Shown: positions 24,358 through 34,795 of the stretch, in pieces
How the letters are laid out: the number at the start of each line of letters is the position of its first letter
How positions within the stretch are numbered: position 1 is the first letter of the stretch
Assembly: GCA_946183145.1 (NCBI GenBank)
Contig: CAMGZM010000015.1
Span: forward strand, 1 to 59,005
Reading direction: 5' to 3'
Source: an uncultured Fretibacterium sp.
GTDB lineage: Bacteria; Synergistota; Synergistia; Synergistales; Aminobacteriaceae
DNA length: 59,005 nt
The notes under the pieces: model-generated
The model's input: only the letters and a program-made list of their open reading frames with translations
The model's database searches: none
What the model was told of the DNA's origin: nothing
Translations under genes and position numbers: made by a program

Positions 24358-27300
24358 TTATGATTTTGCGAAATATTTACAGGCCGCCTCAAAAAATCTC
24401 ACATCATAATTACCCGCAACATTCCTGTAAAGATTTCTCCCGTTGCGCTCAATATGTCCCATTCGCCCGATAATTCTGCCGTCTGGTGATGATATACATT
24501 CGACAGCATATTTTGAGCCTGAGGGATTATACTGCGTTGACATTGACGGCTTCCCATCATAATCGCAGTACTGTGCGCAAATCTGCCCGTTCATCATTAA
24601 CCGCCTGAACTCCTCCTCATCACACAAAAATCTTCCTTCACCGTGCGAAATTGGCATAGAATACACATCACCTTTATGCGTTAAGCTCATCCACGGAGAA
24701 TTATTGCTCACTACTACAGAGCGTATTATTCTCGACTGATGCCGCCCGATTCTGTTGAATGTCAATGTTGCTGACAGCTCAGAAGGCTTTACGAATTTCC
24801 CATGAGGCAATAACCCTGTTTTTATGAGTGCCTGAAATCCGTTGCATATCCCGCAGATTAACCCGCCTCGCTCATCAATGAGATTTTCTACAGCACTTCT
24901 CACAACAGGACTCCTCAGAAATATAGCGATGAATTTCCCGCTTCCGTCAGGCTCATCACCATTTGAGAAGCCTCCGGGAATGATTAACGCCTGTGAATCT
25001 CTCAGCGCATCAGAAAATCTTTCGGCCGACTCTCTCATCATTTCGGGCGTAAGCGAACGCACAACAAAAATTTCTGCGTTCCCTCCTGCCATATTAACGG
25101 CTCTTGCTGTCTCATACTCGCAATTAGTCCCTGTGAAGACTGGTATCAAGAATTTCGCGCTCTTAAGGGGATTAAGCGGGTATACAGCTATTTTATTGTC
25201 AAAATTTGGGGTAATGTTGGGCAAATCTTCAGGCTCATCCGTAAAAGTCGGGAAAATTTCAGCCATACATGAATCATACACCTTTTCGGCATCTTTGAGC
25301 GCAATTTTCACACCATCAGAAATTATTTCACCCTCATTAATCACATGGCCGATAACAGTATAACCCGCGTCATCAAGAACTTCTGCGAGGAACATACAGC
25401 GGTTGTCTTCAGGAACAAACGAGAACTCAAAGCCCAGATTATTCCCTAAGCACATTCTGAAAATCTCCGTCATAATCCCGTCCGTAACGAGCGAGCACGC
25501 AAGAATTTTCCCCTGACTGTTGAGCGTCATGATGTCGTCAAAAATCTTCAGCATTGACTCTTTCACCGGCAATCCTCGCGAGTCATATTCAGGCTTCATG
25601 ATTATGACCTTTGAGCCTGCTTGTTTGAACTCAGGGGAGATTATGCGGTTTACGTTTGAGACTGAGACCGCAAACGCCGCCAATGTCGGAGGAACATCGA
25701 GCCTTTTTCCGTCAGAACCCGTAAATGTTCCGCTCATTGAGTCCTTTCCGCCAATCGCGCCGACTCCGTAATCAATTTGCGCCCTCAATGCTCCCAATAA
25801 CGCCCCGAAAGGTAATCCCCATTTTGACGGGTCATCAGGTTTCCCGAAATATTCCTGCAATGTCAGCCAGCAATGACTCAAATCACCGCCGCTTGCCACA
25901 ATCCTGCATAACGCCTCAAGTACCGCGATATATCCCCCGTCAAACGGAGAAATTTCCGACAAATAGGGGTCAAATCCGTACGACATTAGCGAGCAGACAT
26001 CAGTCTCACGCATGGCGGGGATTTTTGCGCACATAGCCATAACAGGAGTTTTCTGGAATTTACCCCCGAAAGGCATCAATACCGTATTTCCTCCCACAGT
26101 AGAGTCAAATCTCTCAGATAATCCGCGCCCTGAACACGTATTAAGCTCGCTGAGGCATTGCGGGAATTTTGCGGGTGAAATGTGTGATTGTGATTTGGGG
26201 CTGACTTTCACCGTGATATGCCGTGATGCTCCGTTTGTGTTGATGAAAGCTCTTGAGATGTTTACGGTTTCTTTTCCCCGCCACGTCATACGCATTCTTC
26301 CTGAGTCATTAACCTTTGCGATAACAGTAGCTTCAACGCCTTCTGACAATGAAATATCCTTTACACGCTCTTCATTCTCGGGAGAAATCACGACCGCCAT
26401 ACGCTCTTGAGACTCGCTTACTGCAATTTCAGTCCCGTCAAGTCCTGAATATTTCAGCGGAACAGCATCAAGATTTATGTCAAGCCCGTCTGCCAATTCA
26501 CCGACTGCGACACTGACTCCGCCCGCACCGAAATCATTGCACCGTTTTATGAGCCTCGTAAACTCAGGATTTCGGAATAACCGTTGTAATTTGCGCTCTT
26601 CTGGTGCGTTGCCTTTCTGGACCTCAGCCCCGCATGTCTCAATTGATGATGCTGTATGTGAGACTGATGACCCTGTTGCGCCGCCTATACCGTCCCTGCC
26701 TGTCCTGCCTCCGAGAAGTAATACTATGTCGCCTGAAACGGGATTTTCGCGGATAACGTCATCTTCCTTCACAGCCGCGATTACTGCGCCGATTTCGAGC
26801 CTTTTAGCCCTGTAACCCTCATGATAGATTTCCCGTACAATTCCCGTCGGAAGCCCGATTTGATTGCCGTATGAGCTGTAACCCTGGGCGGCTTTTGTGA
26901 TGATTGTGCGCTGTGGTAATTTCCCGTCAATATTTTCTGTGAATGGATTTGCGGCTCCCGTTATCCTCATGGCCTGATAGACATATGCCCGGCCTGAAAG
27001 AGGGTCTCTTATCGCTCCCCCTATACATGTTGCGGCACCCCCGAAAGGCTCGATTTCTGTCGGGTGATTGTGAGTCTCATTCTTGAAGAGCAACAGCCAT
27101 TTTTCACCGTCAACATCAATTCTCACTGTGCACGCGTTATTCTCCTCGCTGTCGTAAATGTCGCTGAGTAATCCTTTTGACCGCAAATATTTCGCGCCTA
27201 TCGTGGCAATATCCATCAGCGTAACAGGCCGTGAGTCAGAATATCCCAGCTCTTTGCGTATATCGAGATATTTCCCGTAAGCGTCTCTCACAGCGTCATC

Positions 27301-27966
27301 AAGAATTTCCGCACCGTCAATATGAGTTGTGAATGTTGTGTGCCTGCAATGGTCGCTCCAGTAAGTATCAAGCACTTTTACTTCTGAGAATGTCGGTTTA
27401 CGTCCTTCGTCATCAAAATATTTCTTAACGCATAATAGGTCTTCACTGCTCATAGCAAGCCCCGTAACGCTCATAACGTCATCAACAGTTTTCACATCCT
27501 CAGGAACGGGATAATCAGCCTCAAGAGATTCATACTCGCCGATTTGCGCCTCTCTTGCCTCTACAGGGTTAATGATATGCTTTTTCACTGCCATGAAGTC
27601 AGACGTTTCACCGTAAAAGAGATATATCCTCGCAGTTCGTATCATTGGCCTGAAACCGAGCAATAACCCCGCGCACTGTACAGCCGCATCCGCCCTCTGG
27701 TCATATTGCCCCGGCAGATATTCGACAGCAAGGACATAATCAGCGTCAGGAATCGCCGTCAGTATATTGTCCGTGAAAGGCTCTGCGAAAATCGCGTCTC
27801 TGCACTCCTCAAGCTGTGAGTCACTCAAGCCCTGAACATCATAGCGGTTGAGAATGCGCAAGCCTGTGATGCCCTGAGAGCCTTTAATCGTCCTTATTTC
27901 AGCGAGAAGCGATAACGTTTCGGGACTTTGCGAGTCTTTTCGCTCCGTATAAATTCTGTGTACCAT
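24358..27966 (-). CDS. purL: phosphoribosylformylglycinamidine synthase, single-chain PurL
   Basis: 1202 residues from the ATG at 27964-27966 (SD GGGGG 8 bases away); a longer frame from 28008 has no SD. It catalyses the fourth step of purine synthesis, FGAR plus glutamine plus ATP to FGAM. The large one-chain type is used: an N-terminal PurS-like region, the ATP-binding synthase halves (WSDHCRHTTF near 215, HNHPTEIEPFGGAATCIGG near 300, DFGAGGVSVAVGELADG near 490) and a C-terminal glutaminase. The glutaminase shows LIIPGGFSNGDE, the nucleophile in GICNGFQ and the SHGEGRF histidine. All catalytic landmarks are present. No purine riboswitch was seen upstream. Confidence 0.95.
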   Translation of the reverse strand: MVHRIYTERKDSQSPETLSLLAEIRTIKGSQGITGLRILNRYDVQGLSDSQLEECRDAIFAEPFTDNILTAIPDADYVLAVEYLPGQYDQRADAAVQCAGLLLGFRPMIRTARIYLFYGETSDFMAVKKHIINPVEAREAQIGEYESLEADYPVPEDVKTVDDVMSVTGLAMSSEDLLCVKKYFDDEGRKPTFSEVKVLDTYWSDHCRHTTFTTHIDGAEILDDAVRDAYGKYLDIRKELGYSDSRPVTLMDIATIGAKYLRSKGLLSDIYDSEENNACTVRIDVDGEKWLLLFKNETHNHPTEIEPFGGAATCIGGAIRDPLSGRAYVYQAMRITGAANPFTENIDGKLPQRTIITKAAQGYSSYGNQIGLPTGIVREIYHEGYRAKRLEIGAVIAAVKEDDVIRENPVSGDIVLLLGGRTGRDGIGGATGSSVSHTASSIETCGAEVQKGNAPEERKLQRLFRNPEFTRLIKRCNDFGAGGVSVAVGELADGLDINLDAVPLKYSGLDGTEIAVSESQERMAVVISPENEERVKDISLSEGVEATVIAKVNDSGRMRMTWRGKETVNISRAFINTNGASRHITVKVSPKSQSHISPAKFPQCLSELNTCSGRGLSERFDSTVGGNTVLMPFGGKFQKTPVMAMCAKIPAMRETDVCSLMSYGFDPYLSEISPFDGGYIAVLEALCRIVASGGDLSHCWLTLQEYFGKPDDPSKWGLPFGALLGALRAQIDYGVGAIGGKDSMSGTFTGSDGKRLDVPPTLAAFAVSVSNVNRIISPEFKQAGSKVIIMKPEYDSRGLPVKESMLKIFDDIMTLNSQGKILACSLVTDGIMTEIFRMCLGNNLGFEFSFVPEDNRCMFLAEVLDDAGYTVIGHVINEGEIISDGVKIALKDAEKVYDSCMAEIFPTFTDEPEDLPNITPNFDNKIAVYPLNPLKSAKFLIPVFTGTNCEYETARAVNMAGGNAEIFVVRSLTPEMMRESAERFSDALRDSQALIIPGGFSNGDEPDGSGKFIAIFLRSPVVRSAVENLIDERGGLICGICNGFQALIKTGLLPHGKFVKPSELSATLTFNRIGRHQSRIIRSVVVSNNSPWMSLTHKGDVYSMPISHGEGRFLCDEEEFRRLMMNGQICAQYCDYDGKPSMSTQYNPSGSKYAVECISSPDGRIIGRMGHIERNGRNLYRNVAGNYDVRFFEAACKYFAKS

Positions 27967-28189
27967 GATGATACCCCCATGTATATGTTTTGACGCTAAG
28001 TTTAACATGCAGGGATTAATTCATGATGCTGACAAATTTATAGGGATTTGACTCAGCGGTGAAGTAAATGTATCAAAAATTTACCTGAGCCGATAAAATA
28101 TGCGTTTTGTTCAGGCAAATTAAACTTGAAGACTCAACACTGCGAAAAACAATGCCGAGAATGACAAGCGGAAATGAATTTTTCAGGAA

Positions 28190-28351
28190 CTAGAACACCT
28201 GCGAGATAATGTAGACGAGAGTAACAACAGCTCCTGACACGTAAGCAAATAACTTGTAGACCTTCATAGCATTGTCGTAGGCTGCATCAGACGGACATGC
28301 GGGAGGCTCTTTTCTTCTGCGTACAATGCTTCCGTATAGAAATTTCTTCAT
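28190..28351 (-). CDS. small membrane protein, unknown
   Basis: 53 residues from the ATG at 28349-28351 (SD GGGAG, 9 bases upstream); longer in-frame extensions have no SD. Basic N-terminus (KKFLYGSIVRRRKEPP), a Cys-Pro-Ser-Asp-Ala segment, then one hydrophobic C-terminal segment (LFAYVSGAVVTLVYIISQVF). Not recognised. It stands alone, divergent from sbcD, with about 220 bases to purL. Likely a single-pass inner-membrane protein. Confidence 0.5.
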   Translation of the reverse strand: MKKFLYGSIVRRRKEPPACPSDAAYDNAMKVYKLFAYVSGAVVTLVYIISQVF

Positions 28352-28478
28352 CGCAAGGACTCCCTTTCTTACTTTGTATGCAAATATTTCGTGGATGGTT
28401 GAATTATACTGAAGTTTACGTACTGAATCAAGCAAAAATTTCTGTAATATATTTCTCAAAAAGGGGAGAAAAAATCAC

Positions 28479-29684
28479 TTGCGTATACTTCACACATCAG
28501 ACTGGCACATAGGCAAAAAGCTCAAAGAACACGACAGATTAACCGAGTTCCGAAAATTTTTCGCATGGCTCGCAGACGTAATAGCCCGTGAAAACATTGA
28601 CGCGCTCATAGTTTCAGGAGATATATTTGACTCGCGCAATCCATCAGCCGAGTCGCAAGAGATATACTATTCGTTTTTGGCTGAAATCGCTGGGAAATCA
28701 TGCCGCCACGCAGTAATCACATCAGGGAACCACGACTCCGCCGCATTAATAGACGCTCCCGCCGGAATAATGAGCCGTCTTGATGTTCATGTTGTGGGAC
28801 GTTCGCGGAGAAACGAGATTATTACGCTCAACGATGAGTCGGGAAATCCTGAGATGATAGTATGCGCTGTACCATTTCTGCGGGAAGATGACGTAATTCC
28901 GGCCGTGAATGATGAAGCGTCAGAAAAGAGCGTGAGAATCCGTGAGGGCATAAAGAGTCATTACGCGGAAATATTTTCACGTTCGCTTGAGACCCGCGGG
29001 GATTACGACATACCGATTATTGCGACAGGTCATATATTTCTCCAGAACGGCAAGACTCAGCCTGATGAGGGAGAACGCTCGATATATCTGGGAACAGCTC
29101 CCAATGTAGGCACAGACATTTTCCCCGAATATATAGCGTACACAGCGTTAGGACATCTTCATTCACCGCAGAGAGTCGGACGTGCGAATATACGTTACAG
29201 CGGTTCGCCTCTTGCGATGTCATTCGGTGAATTGGGCGCAACGAAAACCGTAAGCATAGTAGATTTTGACGGGAAGAATTTTGCGGGAATACGTGAGATT
29301 GATATACCCGTTTTTCAGGAGATGACGAGAATCTCCGGGGACATGGCCGGAATTGAGCGTGAAATACGGAGTCTTATTGCGCTTAATGAGTCAGTGTGGG
29401 CTGAAGTAACGTACACGGGAAATACTCAGCCCGTAAACCTTCAGGAGAGACTCGCGGAAATGGTGAGAGACACAGCGGTTGAAATTCTCAGCATAATAGA
29501 CGATGGAAAATACAAAGTGCATGATACTACGGATGAATTTGACGGTAAAACCCTCGATGCAATAGACCCTCTGAAAATGTTTGAGCATCTCATGAAAGCA
29601 GAAGGAACGCCGGAAGAAAAGCAAGAGAAAATGAAGGAGCTTTACATGAAAATACTTCAGGAAGTAAGAGCGGAGGAGAAATAA
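28479..29684 (+). CDS. sbcD: exonuclease subunit SbcD (Mre11 family)
   Basis: 401 residues starting at TTG (28479) with SD GGGGAG. Metal-binding phosphoesterase motifs are in order: SDWHIGK (D and H), VSGDIFDSRNP, TSGNHDSA, TGHIFLQ and GHLHSPQ. This is the nuclease subunit that, with SbcC, opens hairpins and trims ends at stalled or broken DNA. The gene is followed by sbcC after 3 bases. The SbcCD type cleaves palindromic structures, which bears on how inverted repeats in this genome survive. Confidence 0.95.
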   Translation: MRILHTSDWHIGKKLKEHDRLTEFRKFFAWLADVIARENIDALIVSGDIFDSRNPSAESQEIYYSFLAEIAGKSCRHAVITSGNHDSAALIDAPAGIMSRLDVHVVGRSRRNEIITLNDESGNPEMIVCAVPFLREDDVIPAVNDEASEKSVRIREGIKSHYAEIFSRSLETRGDYDIPIIATGHIFLQNGKTQPDEGERSIYLGTAPNVGTDIFPEYIAYTALGHLHSPQRVGRANIRYSGSPLAMSFGELGATKTVSIVDFDGKNFAGIREIDIPVFQEMTRISGDMAGIEREIRSLIALNESVWAEVTYTGNTQPVNLQERLAEMVRDTAVEILSIIDDGKYKVHDTTDEFDGKTLDAIDPLKMFEHLMKAEGTPEEKQEKMKELYMKILQEVRAEEK

Positions 29685-29687
29685 ATC

Positions 29688-32399
29688 ATGAAGATACTAG
29701 CAATAACACTCAGAAATCTTAACTCACTTCGCGGGGAATGGAATATCAATCTTGAAGACAGCGTATATACTTCAAGCGGAATATTCGCCGTAACAGGCCC
29801 AACAGGAGCAGGAAAGACAACAATATTTGACGCTGTATGTCTTGCGCTCTACAAAAGGACTCCGAGGCTCTCAAAAGTCAGCGCGAACGATAACGAAATA
29901 ATGTCAAAGCACACTGATAACTGCATGGCTGAAGTGAAATTTGAGACAAACGGGAAAATTTATGTCTGCAATTGGACACAGAAACGTACAGGCAGAACAA
30001 TTCAGACATCACACACAATAACGATTGACGGCATAACCCTTAATGATTCTCATAAATCAGCGTCAGAAATCGTGAAGGATATAACCCGTATGGATTTTGA
30101 CCGCTTTGTACAGTCAGTTCTGCTTGAACAGGGAGGTTTTGACAGTTTCCTGAAGGCTGGGAAAAATGAGCGTGCGGAAGTCTTAGAGCTAATCACAGGA
30201 ACAGGAATATACAGCGAGATATCAGAGCGAGTATTTTACCGCAACAAGGAAGAGCAGAAAGCACTTTGCGACAAGCGGGACGATATAGCCGCAGAGAAAT
30301 CACGATATGCCGGAATGACGGAAGAAAGTTTGCAGTCAGAAATCTCACGGAAAGAGGCAGAAATCACACACGCCGAATCAAAGCACAAGTCAACCGAAAA
30401 ATTATTGTCGTGGTATAAGGAAATTATGAGCCTGAAAAATGACATGGCCGGAATAATGGAGGAGCTGAGTCTTCATATAGAGCGGGAGAAAAGTTTTGAG
30501 GCTAAACGTGTAATCTTAGATTTGGCAGAACGTGCAAGAAGTTTAGCGGGTGAATATAGTACTCTCATTGCAAAACGTAAAGCAAAGGATGACGCAGGCA
30601 ATGAGATTTCTGGTCTGTCAGCAAAAATTTCATCACAAGAATCAGAATGCGCGAGAATTTCGGAGACTCTTCCAGGGCTTATTGATGAGGTGTCGCGCCT
30701 CAAAGGGAATATCACCGAGTCGCCTGAAGCTGTGTTAGCTAGGATAGAGTCAGCCGTGAGCAATTATGACACTCAGAGAAAAGCAAGAGATGACGCAGAC
30801 AAAGCATTATCGGACGCAAAACGAGAGCTTGAGAAAGCACAGGAAGTATCAGCCCGCGCAATTTCAGAAGGCAAAACCGCCCGCGCAAGGATGAATGACG
30901 CAAACGACAATTACAGCAGAATATTTGAGCAGATTATGAGCATGAGAGCGAAAACAGCCTCAGCAGTTCTTGAGCAGGAACGCGCAAAACTCAAGCACGG
31001 AATGCCCTGCCCCCTTTGCGGCTCATTGACTCACCCCTTAACGGCTCATAATGATTCAGGCGGTGAAAATCCTGATGACCTTTTCAGGCAGACAGAACTT
31101 CTTGAAGCTGAACTCAAACGGGCAAAATCAGCAGCAGATTCAGCGCAGAAATTTTTTGACAGTGCCGTAACAAACTGGAATGAAGCATCAGCAAATATCA
31201 GCGCGGCAGAACAGAAGCACAAGCAATGCAGTGAAAATTCTCCTGCCATGCGCGTAAAACTTAACGAATGCCATAAAGCACTCACTGACGCAATACGCCG
31301 TGCGGGGATCTCTTTCGATAATGACACTCACAGAATAATCACGCACGCACGCCAATGGTCAGCAAGAATTAAGGCTCTTGAAGACCGCATACAGTCTTTA
31401 CAGCAGAAAATAGGCGAGATAAAAGCAGTAATAGTTTCTGACAATAAATCGCTTGCCGTTAAGTGCAAGGAGTTTCAGGCAATTGCAGAAGAGCTTGACG
31501 GCCTCGAAGGAACATTTTCGGAAAAACTCAGAGGTGAAAATTTTGACGGAGAAGAATCGTTGCGGCGTTCGCTGAGTCATTCGGGCGAAATTGAGACATT
31601 GAGAGCGGAACAGCAGAAACTAGCCCAGGAATCAGCCATGCTTAACGGGAAATTAGCGGGCATTCGTAATCAGCTTGACGCAAAACAGTCCATGAATCTC
31701 ACGCATGAATCCTTTGAGGCAATAGAAGCACGAAACAGCCAGGAAGAAGAGAGGCTCAATACTCTTCATCAGGAAAAAGGCATATTGACACAGAAATTGC
31801 AGGACGTAAAAGACAGCGCGGAAAAAGTCAAAGCCCTTCAGAATGAATATGACAAGATGAAAGCAGAAGCAGAAGACTGGAAAATGCTATGCTCTCTGAT
31901 AGGGTCGGCAAAAGGAGACAAATTCCGAATTTACGCGCAAAAAGTAACACTCGCTCTTGTAGTGAACAACGCAAACGATTACTTGAAGAAAATGAACGGC
32001 CGTTATACACTGATTCTTACGCCGGAAAGTGAAGAGCTTGAACTCAGCGTAAAAGACAGCGAGCAAGCCGGGATAATCCGCCCAACGTCAAATTTATCGG
32101 GCGGGGAAAAATTCATCATAAGCCTCGCATTAGCGTTAGGACTCTCGCAGATTTCCGGCAGCAGGGCACAAGTAGACTCGCTCTTTATTGATGAGGGATT
32201 CGGCTCACTCGATGAAGATGCACTGAACGCGGCACTTGACGCACTCGGAGAAATCAAGCGCGACGGAAGAATGATCGGCATAATCTCCCACATCTCAGGA
32301 ATAAGCGAGCGAATCCCCGCAAGAATCAGCGTCATCCCAAAATCTGAAGGCACAAGCATTATCACCGGGCCGGGGTGTTCAGGTTCATCAAGAGTTTGA
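29688..32399 (+). CDS. sbcC: exonuclease subunit SbcC (Rad50-like ATPase)
   Basis: 903 residues. Walker A GPTGAGKTT at 37-45 and the N-terminal ATPase lobe; long coiled coils; a zinc hook CPLCG near residue 440 at the apex; returning coil; then the signature NLSGGEKFIISLALALG, Walker B SLFIDEGFGSLDED and the D-loop region near the C-terminus. It forms the ATP-driven clamp that loads SbcD on DNA ends. It is coupled to sbcD. Its stop codon overlaps the -35 of the tRNA promoter. Confidence 0.95.
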   Translation: MKILAITLRNLNSLRGEWNINLEDSVYTSSGIFAVTGPTGAGKTTIFDAVCLALYKRTPRLSKVSANDNEIMSKHTDNCMAEVKFETNGKIYVCNWTQKRTGRTIQTSHTITIDGITLNDSHKSASEIVKDITRMDFDRFVQSVLLEQGGFDSFLKAGKNERAEVLELITGTGIYSEISERVFYRNKEEQKALCDKRDDIAAEKSRYAGMTEESLQSEISRKEAEITHAESKHKSTEKLLSWYKEIMSLKNDMAGIMEELSLHIEREKSFEAKRVILDLAERARSLAGEYSTLIAKRKAKDDAGNEISGLSAKISSQESECARISETLPGLIDEVSRLKGNITESPEAVLARIESAVSNYDTQRKARDDADKALSDAKRELEKAQEVSARAISEGKTARARMNDANDNYSRIFEQIMSMRAKTASAVLEQERAKLKHGMPCPLCGSLTHPLTAHNDSGGENPDDLFRQTELLEAELKRAKSAADSAQKFFDSAVTNWNEASANISAAEQKHKQCSENSPAMRVKLNECHKALTDAIRRAGISFDNDTHRIITHARQWSARIKALEDRIQSLQQKIGEIKAVIVSDNKSLAVKCKEFQAIAEELDGLEGTFSEKLRGENFDGEESLRRSLSHSGEIETLRAEQQKLAQESAMLNGKLAGIRNQLDAKQSMNLTHESFEAIEARNSQEEERLNTLHQEKGILTQKLQDVKDSAEKVKALQNEYDKMKAEAEDWKMLCSLIGSAKGDKFRIYAQKVTLALVVNNANDYLKKMNGRYTLILTPESEELELSVKDSEQAGIIRPTSNLSGGEKFIISLALALGLSQISGSRAQVDSLFIDEGFGSLDEDALNAALDALGEIKRDGRMIGIISHISGISERIPARISVIPKSEGTSIITGPGCSGSSRV

Positions 32400-32424
32400 C
32401 GGGATAATTTGAGCGTGATAGAAT
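32396..32424 (+). promoter_or_regulatory. sigma-70-type promoter of tRNA-Pro
   Basis: TTGACG at 32396-32401 and TAGAAT at 32419-32424 are separated by 17 bases. Predicted start near 32431, nine bases before the tRNA. The -35 overlaps the sbcC stop codon. Confidence 0.7.
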
Positions 32425-32439
32425 GCACTTTGTGATTCA

Positions 32440-32518
<79 letters not shown>

Positions 32519-32531
32519 TGAGAAAACAAAG

Positions 32532-32564
32532 CGGGATTCCTTTTGAGGGAGTCCCGTTTTTTTT
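32532..32564 (+). terminator. terminator after tRNA-Pro
   Basis: CGGGATTCC pairs with GGGAGTCCCG (nine pairs, one T-G) and is followed by eight T residues. Confidence 0.85.
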
Positions 32565-32577
32565 GCGCGGATTGTAA

Positions 32578-32583
32578 TATAAT
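32578..32583 (+). promoter_or_regulatory. -10 element of the EF-G-like gene
   Basis: TATAAT about 50 bases upstream of the start at 32633. The -35 position falls in the T run of the tRNA terminator, so only the -10 is convincing. Confidence 0.4.
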
Positions 32584-32632
32584 AGGCTCATTCACAATTC
32601 ACATCACAGAATCAGGGAAGGTGTTTATCACT

Positions 32633-34711
32633 ATGGGGGTACGAAAGCCCGAAGACACTCGCAGCTTCGCATTATGCGCGCACGGCGGAGCGGGAAAAAC
32701 ATCACTCGCTGAAGCAATGCTTTTCGACAACGGAAATATTACCCGCATGGGCAATGTCCAGAACGGCAACACAGTAAGCGATTTTCAGTCCGAAGAACAG
32801 AAGCGCAACATCTCAATATCAACATCACTCCTCACACTTGAACGCAAAGGAAAAACATTCTACGTCCTCGACGCTCCAGGCTATGCAGACTTCACCGGCG
32901 AAATGAGCGCGGCAATCCGTGTAGCAGATACAGCCGTAATACTCGTAAGCAGCGTAGGAGGAATCGAAGTCCAGACCTCAAAAGCATGGGAGTACGCAGA
33001 GCATCACAATGCGCCCGTTTCGTTCGTAGTCTCAAAAATGGACAGGGAAAACGCAGACTTTGAGAAAGTTATTGCTGACATAAAATCTCAGTTCTCACAG
33101 AATGCTCTGCCCGTGTTTTTGCCGATTGGAGCAGGTGAGAAATTTACGGGTATCGTTGACGTTCTCAAAGGGAAATCATACACGTACAAACCTGACGGAA
33201 CAGGCAAATTCACGGAGGGCGAAATCCCCGCAGATCTTGCTGACGAATCAGCCTCAGCGCGTGAAGCACTTGTTGAAGCCGCCGTTGAGATGGACGATGC
33301 TTTGATGGAGAAATATCTTGAGGGTGAAGAAGTTTCACAGGCAGATTTTGAGCGCACACTCAAGAAAGCAATTGCCGCAAAAAGAATCATGCCCGTTTTC
33401 GCACTCTCAGCAACCGCAAATATCGGTGTGCCTCAGTTTATGGATTTCGTAGCGGACTATTTCCCGTCCCCTGTAGACATCGGAGCAATTGACGCTGACG
33501 GAGCAAAAGCAGAGCCGAAAGTTGACGCGCCTTTTTCCGCATTATGCTTCAAGGTCATGGCCGATGCTTTTGTGGGAAAACTCTCGTTCATCCGCGTGTA
33601 TTCGGGTACTCTCTCGTCAGAAGGAAGCAACATCTACAACGTCGACAAGGGCGAGGACGAACGCATATCATCATTCAAGCTCATGACGGGCAAAGACGGA
33701 AAAGACGTTAAGGAAGTAATAGCGGGGGACATAGTAGCAATCCCGAAATTACAGAGCGCAAAAGTCGGCAATACCCTCGCGACAAAGGGAGGATTTTCCG
33801 CGAAATTCCCGCCGATTGAGTTCCCCAAACCCGTCTACAGCGTTGCAGTAATCGCAAAAACCAGAGCAGACGAGGACAAACTCGGTACTGCAATATCACG
33901 AATACTTGAAGAGGACTGCTCGCTCACGTTCGAGAAAAACGCAGAGACACGCGACAATGTTTTATCCGGCATGGGAGATATGCACATCAACATAGTACTC
34001 TCAAAGCTCAAGGAACGCTACAATGTTGACCTTGACACAAAGACTCCTCAAGTGCCTTACCGTGAGACAATCCGCAAAATGTCAGAAGCTCAGGGCAAGC
34101 ACAAAAAGCAGTCCGGCGGTCATGGGCAGTACGGCGATGTGTATATCCGTTACAGGCCGCTTGAGAGGGGCGAGGGCTTCAAGTTCATTGACAGCGTAGT
34201 AGGCGGTGCAGTCCCGCGCAACTTCATTCCGGCGGTCGAAAAGGGATTGCGTGAGTACATGACTTCAGGGCCTCTTGCGGGATTTCCTGTTGTTGACTTC
34301 AGTGCAGAGTTGTATTACGGCTCATATCACGATGTAGACAGCTCCGAAATGTCGTTCAAGCTCGCGACTCGTCTGTCGTTCCGCAAAGGAATTATGGACG
34401 CGAATCCCGTACTGCTTGAGCCTGTTATGGACGTTGAAGTTACAGTGCCGGATCAGTTTATGGGCGATGTTATGGGCGATTTCAACTCACGGCGCGGGCG
34501 TGTCATGGGCATGGAGGCTCACGGAAAATTGCAGGTCGTAAAAGCTCAGGTGCCTTTGTCGGAAATGTTCAGGTACGCGACTGATCTGCGGTCAATGACA
34601 TCAGGCGAGGGATCATTCTCGATGGAGTACTCTCACTATGAGGAAGTCCCCGGCGACATCGCAAAGAAAGTTATCGCAGCTCACAAGAAAGAAGACGAAG
34701 AAGAGGAATAA
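32633..34711 (+). CDS. elongation factor G-like GTPase (EF-G paralogue)
   Basis: 692 residues from the ATG at 32633 (SD GAAGGTG); a longer in-frame version would run back through the terminator and promoter. It has EF-G domain order: GTPase domain with G1 AHGGAGKTS (canonical EF-G: AHIDAGKTT), G3 DAPGYADF and G4 SKMD (usually NKMD); then domains II-V, including GGHGQYGDVYIRYRPLE in domain IV and the RRGRVMGMEAHG segment in domain V. The altered G1 and G4 motifs mark it as one of the EF-G-like paralogues rather than the main fusA product, and no rpsL/rpsG/tuf neighbours are present. Role may be in translocation under special conditions or ribosome recycling. It is followed by a terminator. Confidence 0.88.
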   Translation: MGVRKPEDTRSFALCAHGGAGKTSLAEAMLFDNGNITRMGNVQNGNTVSDFQSEEQKRNISISTSLLTLERKGKTFYVLDAPGYADFTGEMSAAIRVADTAVILVSSVGGIEVQTSKAWEYAEHHNAPVSFVVSKMDRENADFEKVIADIKSQFSQNALPVFLPIGAGEKFTGIVDVLKGKSYTYKPDGTGKFTEGEIPADLADESASAREALVEAAVEMDDALMEKYLEGEEVSQADFERTLKKAIAAKRIMPVFALSATANIGVPQFMDFVADYFPSPVDIGAIDADGAKAEPKVDAPFSALCFKVMADAFVGKLSFIRVYSGTLSSEGSNIYNVDKGEDERISSFKLMTGKDGKDVKEVIAGDIVAIPKLQSAKVGNTLATKGGFSAKFPPIEFPKPVYSVAVIAKTRADEDKLGTAISRILEEDCSLTFEKNAETRDNVLSGMGDMHINIVLSKLKERYNVDLDTKTPQVPYRETIRKMSEAQGKHKKQSGGHGQYGDVYIRYRPLERGEGFKFIDSVVGGAVPRNFIPAVEKGLREYMTSGPLAGFPVVDFSAELYYGSYHDVDSSEMSFKLATRLSFRKGIMDANPVLLEPVMDVEVTVPDQFMGDVMGDFNSRRGRVMGMEAHGKLQVVKAQVPLSEMFRYATDLRSMTSGEGSFSMEYSHYEEVPGDIAKKVIAAHKKEDEEEE

Positions 34712-34722
34712 TCAGCTCGGAA

Positions 34723-34764
34723 ATTTCCCCCTCCTCGAAACAAAACGGGGCGGGGAATTTTTTT
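34723..34764 (+). terminator. terminator after the EF-G-like gene
   Basis: AAATTTCCCC arm pairs with GGGGAATTT, with an inner CCTCG/CGGGG part, followed by a T run (seven T in total). Confidence 0.75.
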
Positions 34765-34795
34765 GACAGCAGGAAAGGAGTCGCGCGAAAAATTT

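Noticed and set aside
27967-28189. Purine riboswitch upstream of purL
   Set aside because: No three-way-junction layout or recognisable conserved core; only A/T-rich sequence with weak promoter-like hexamers.
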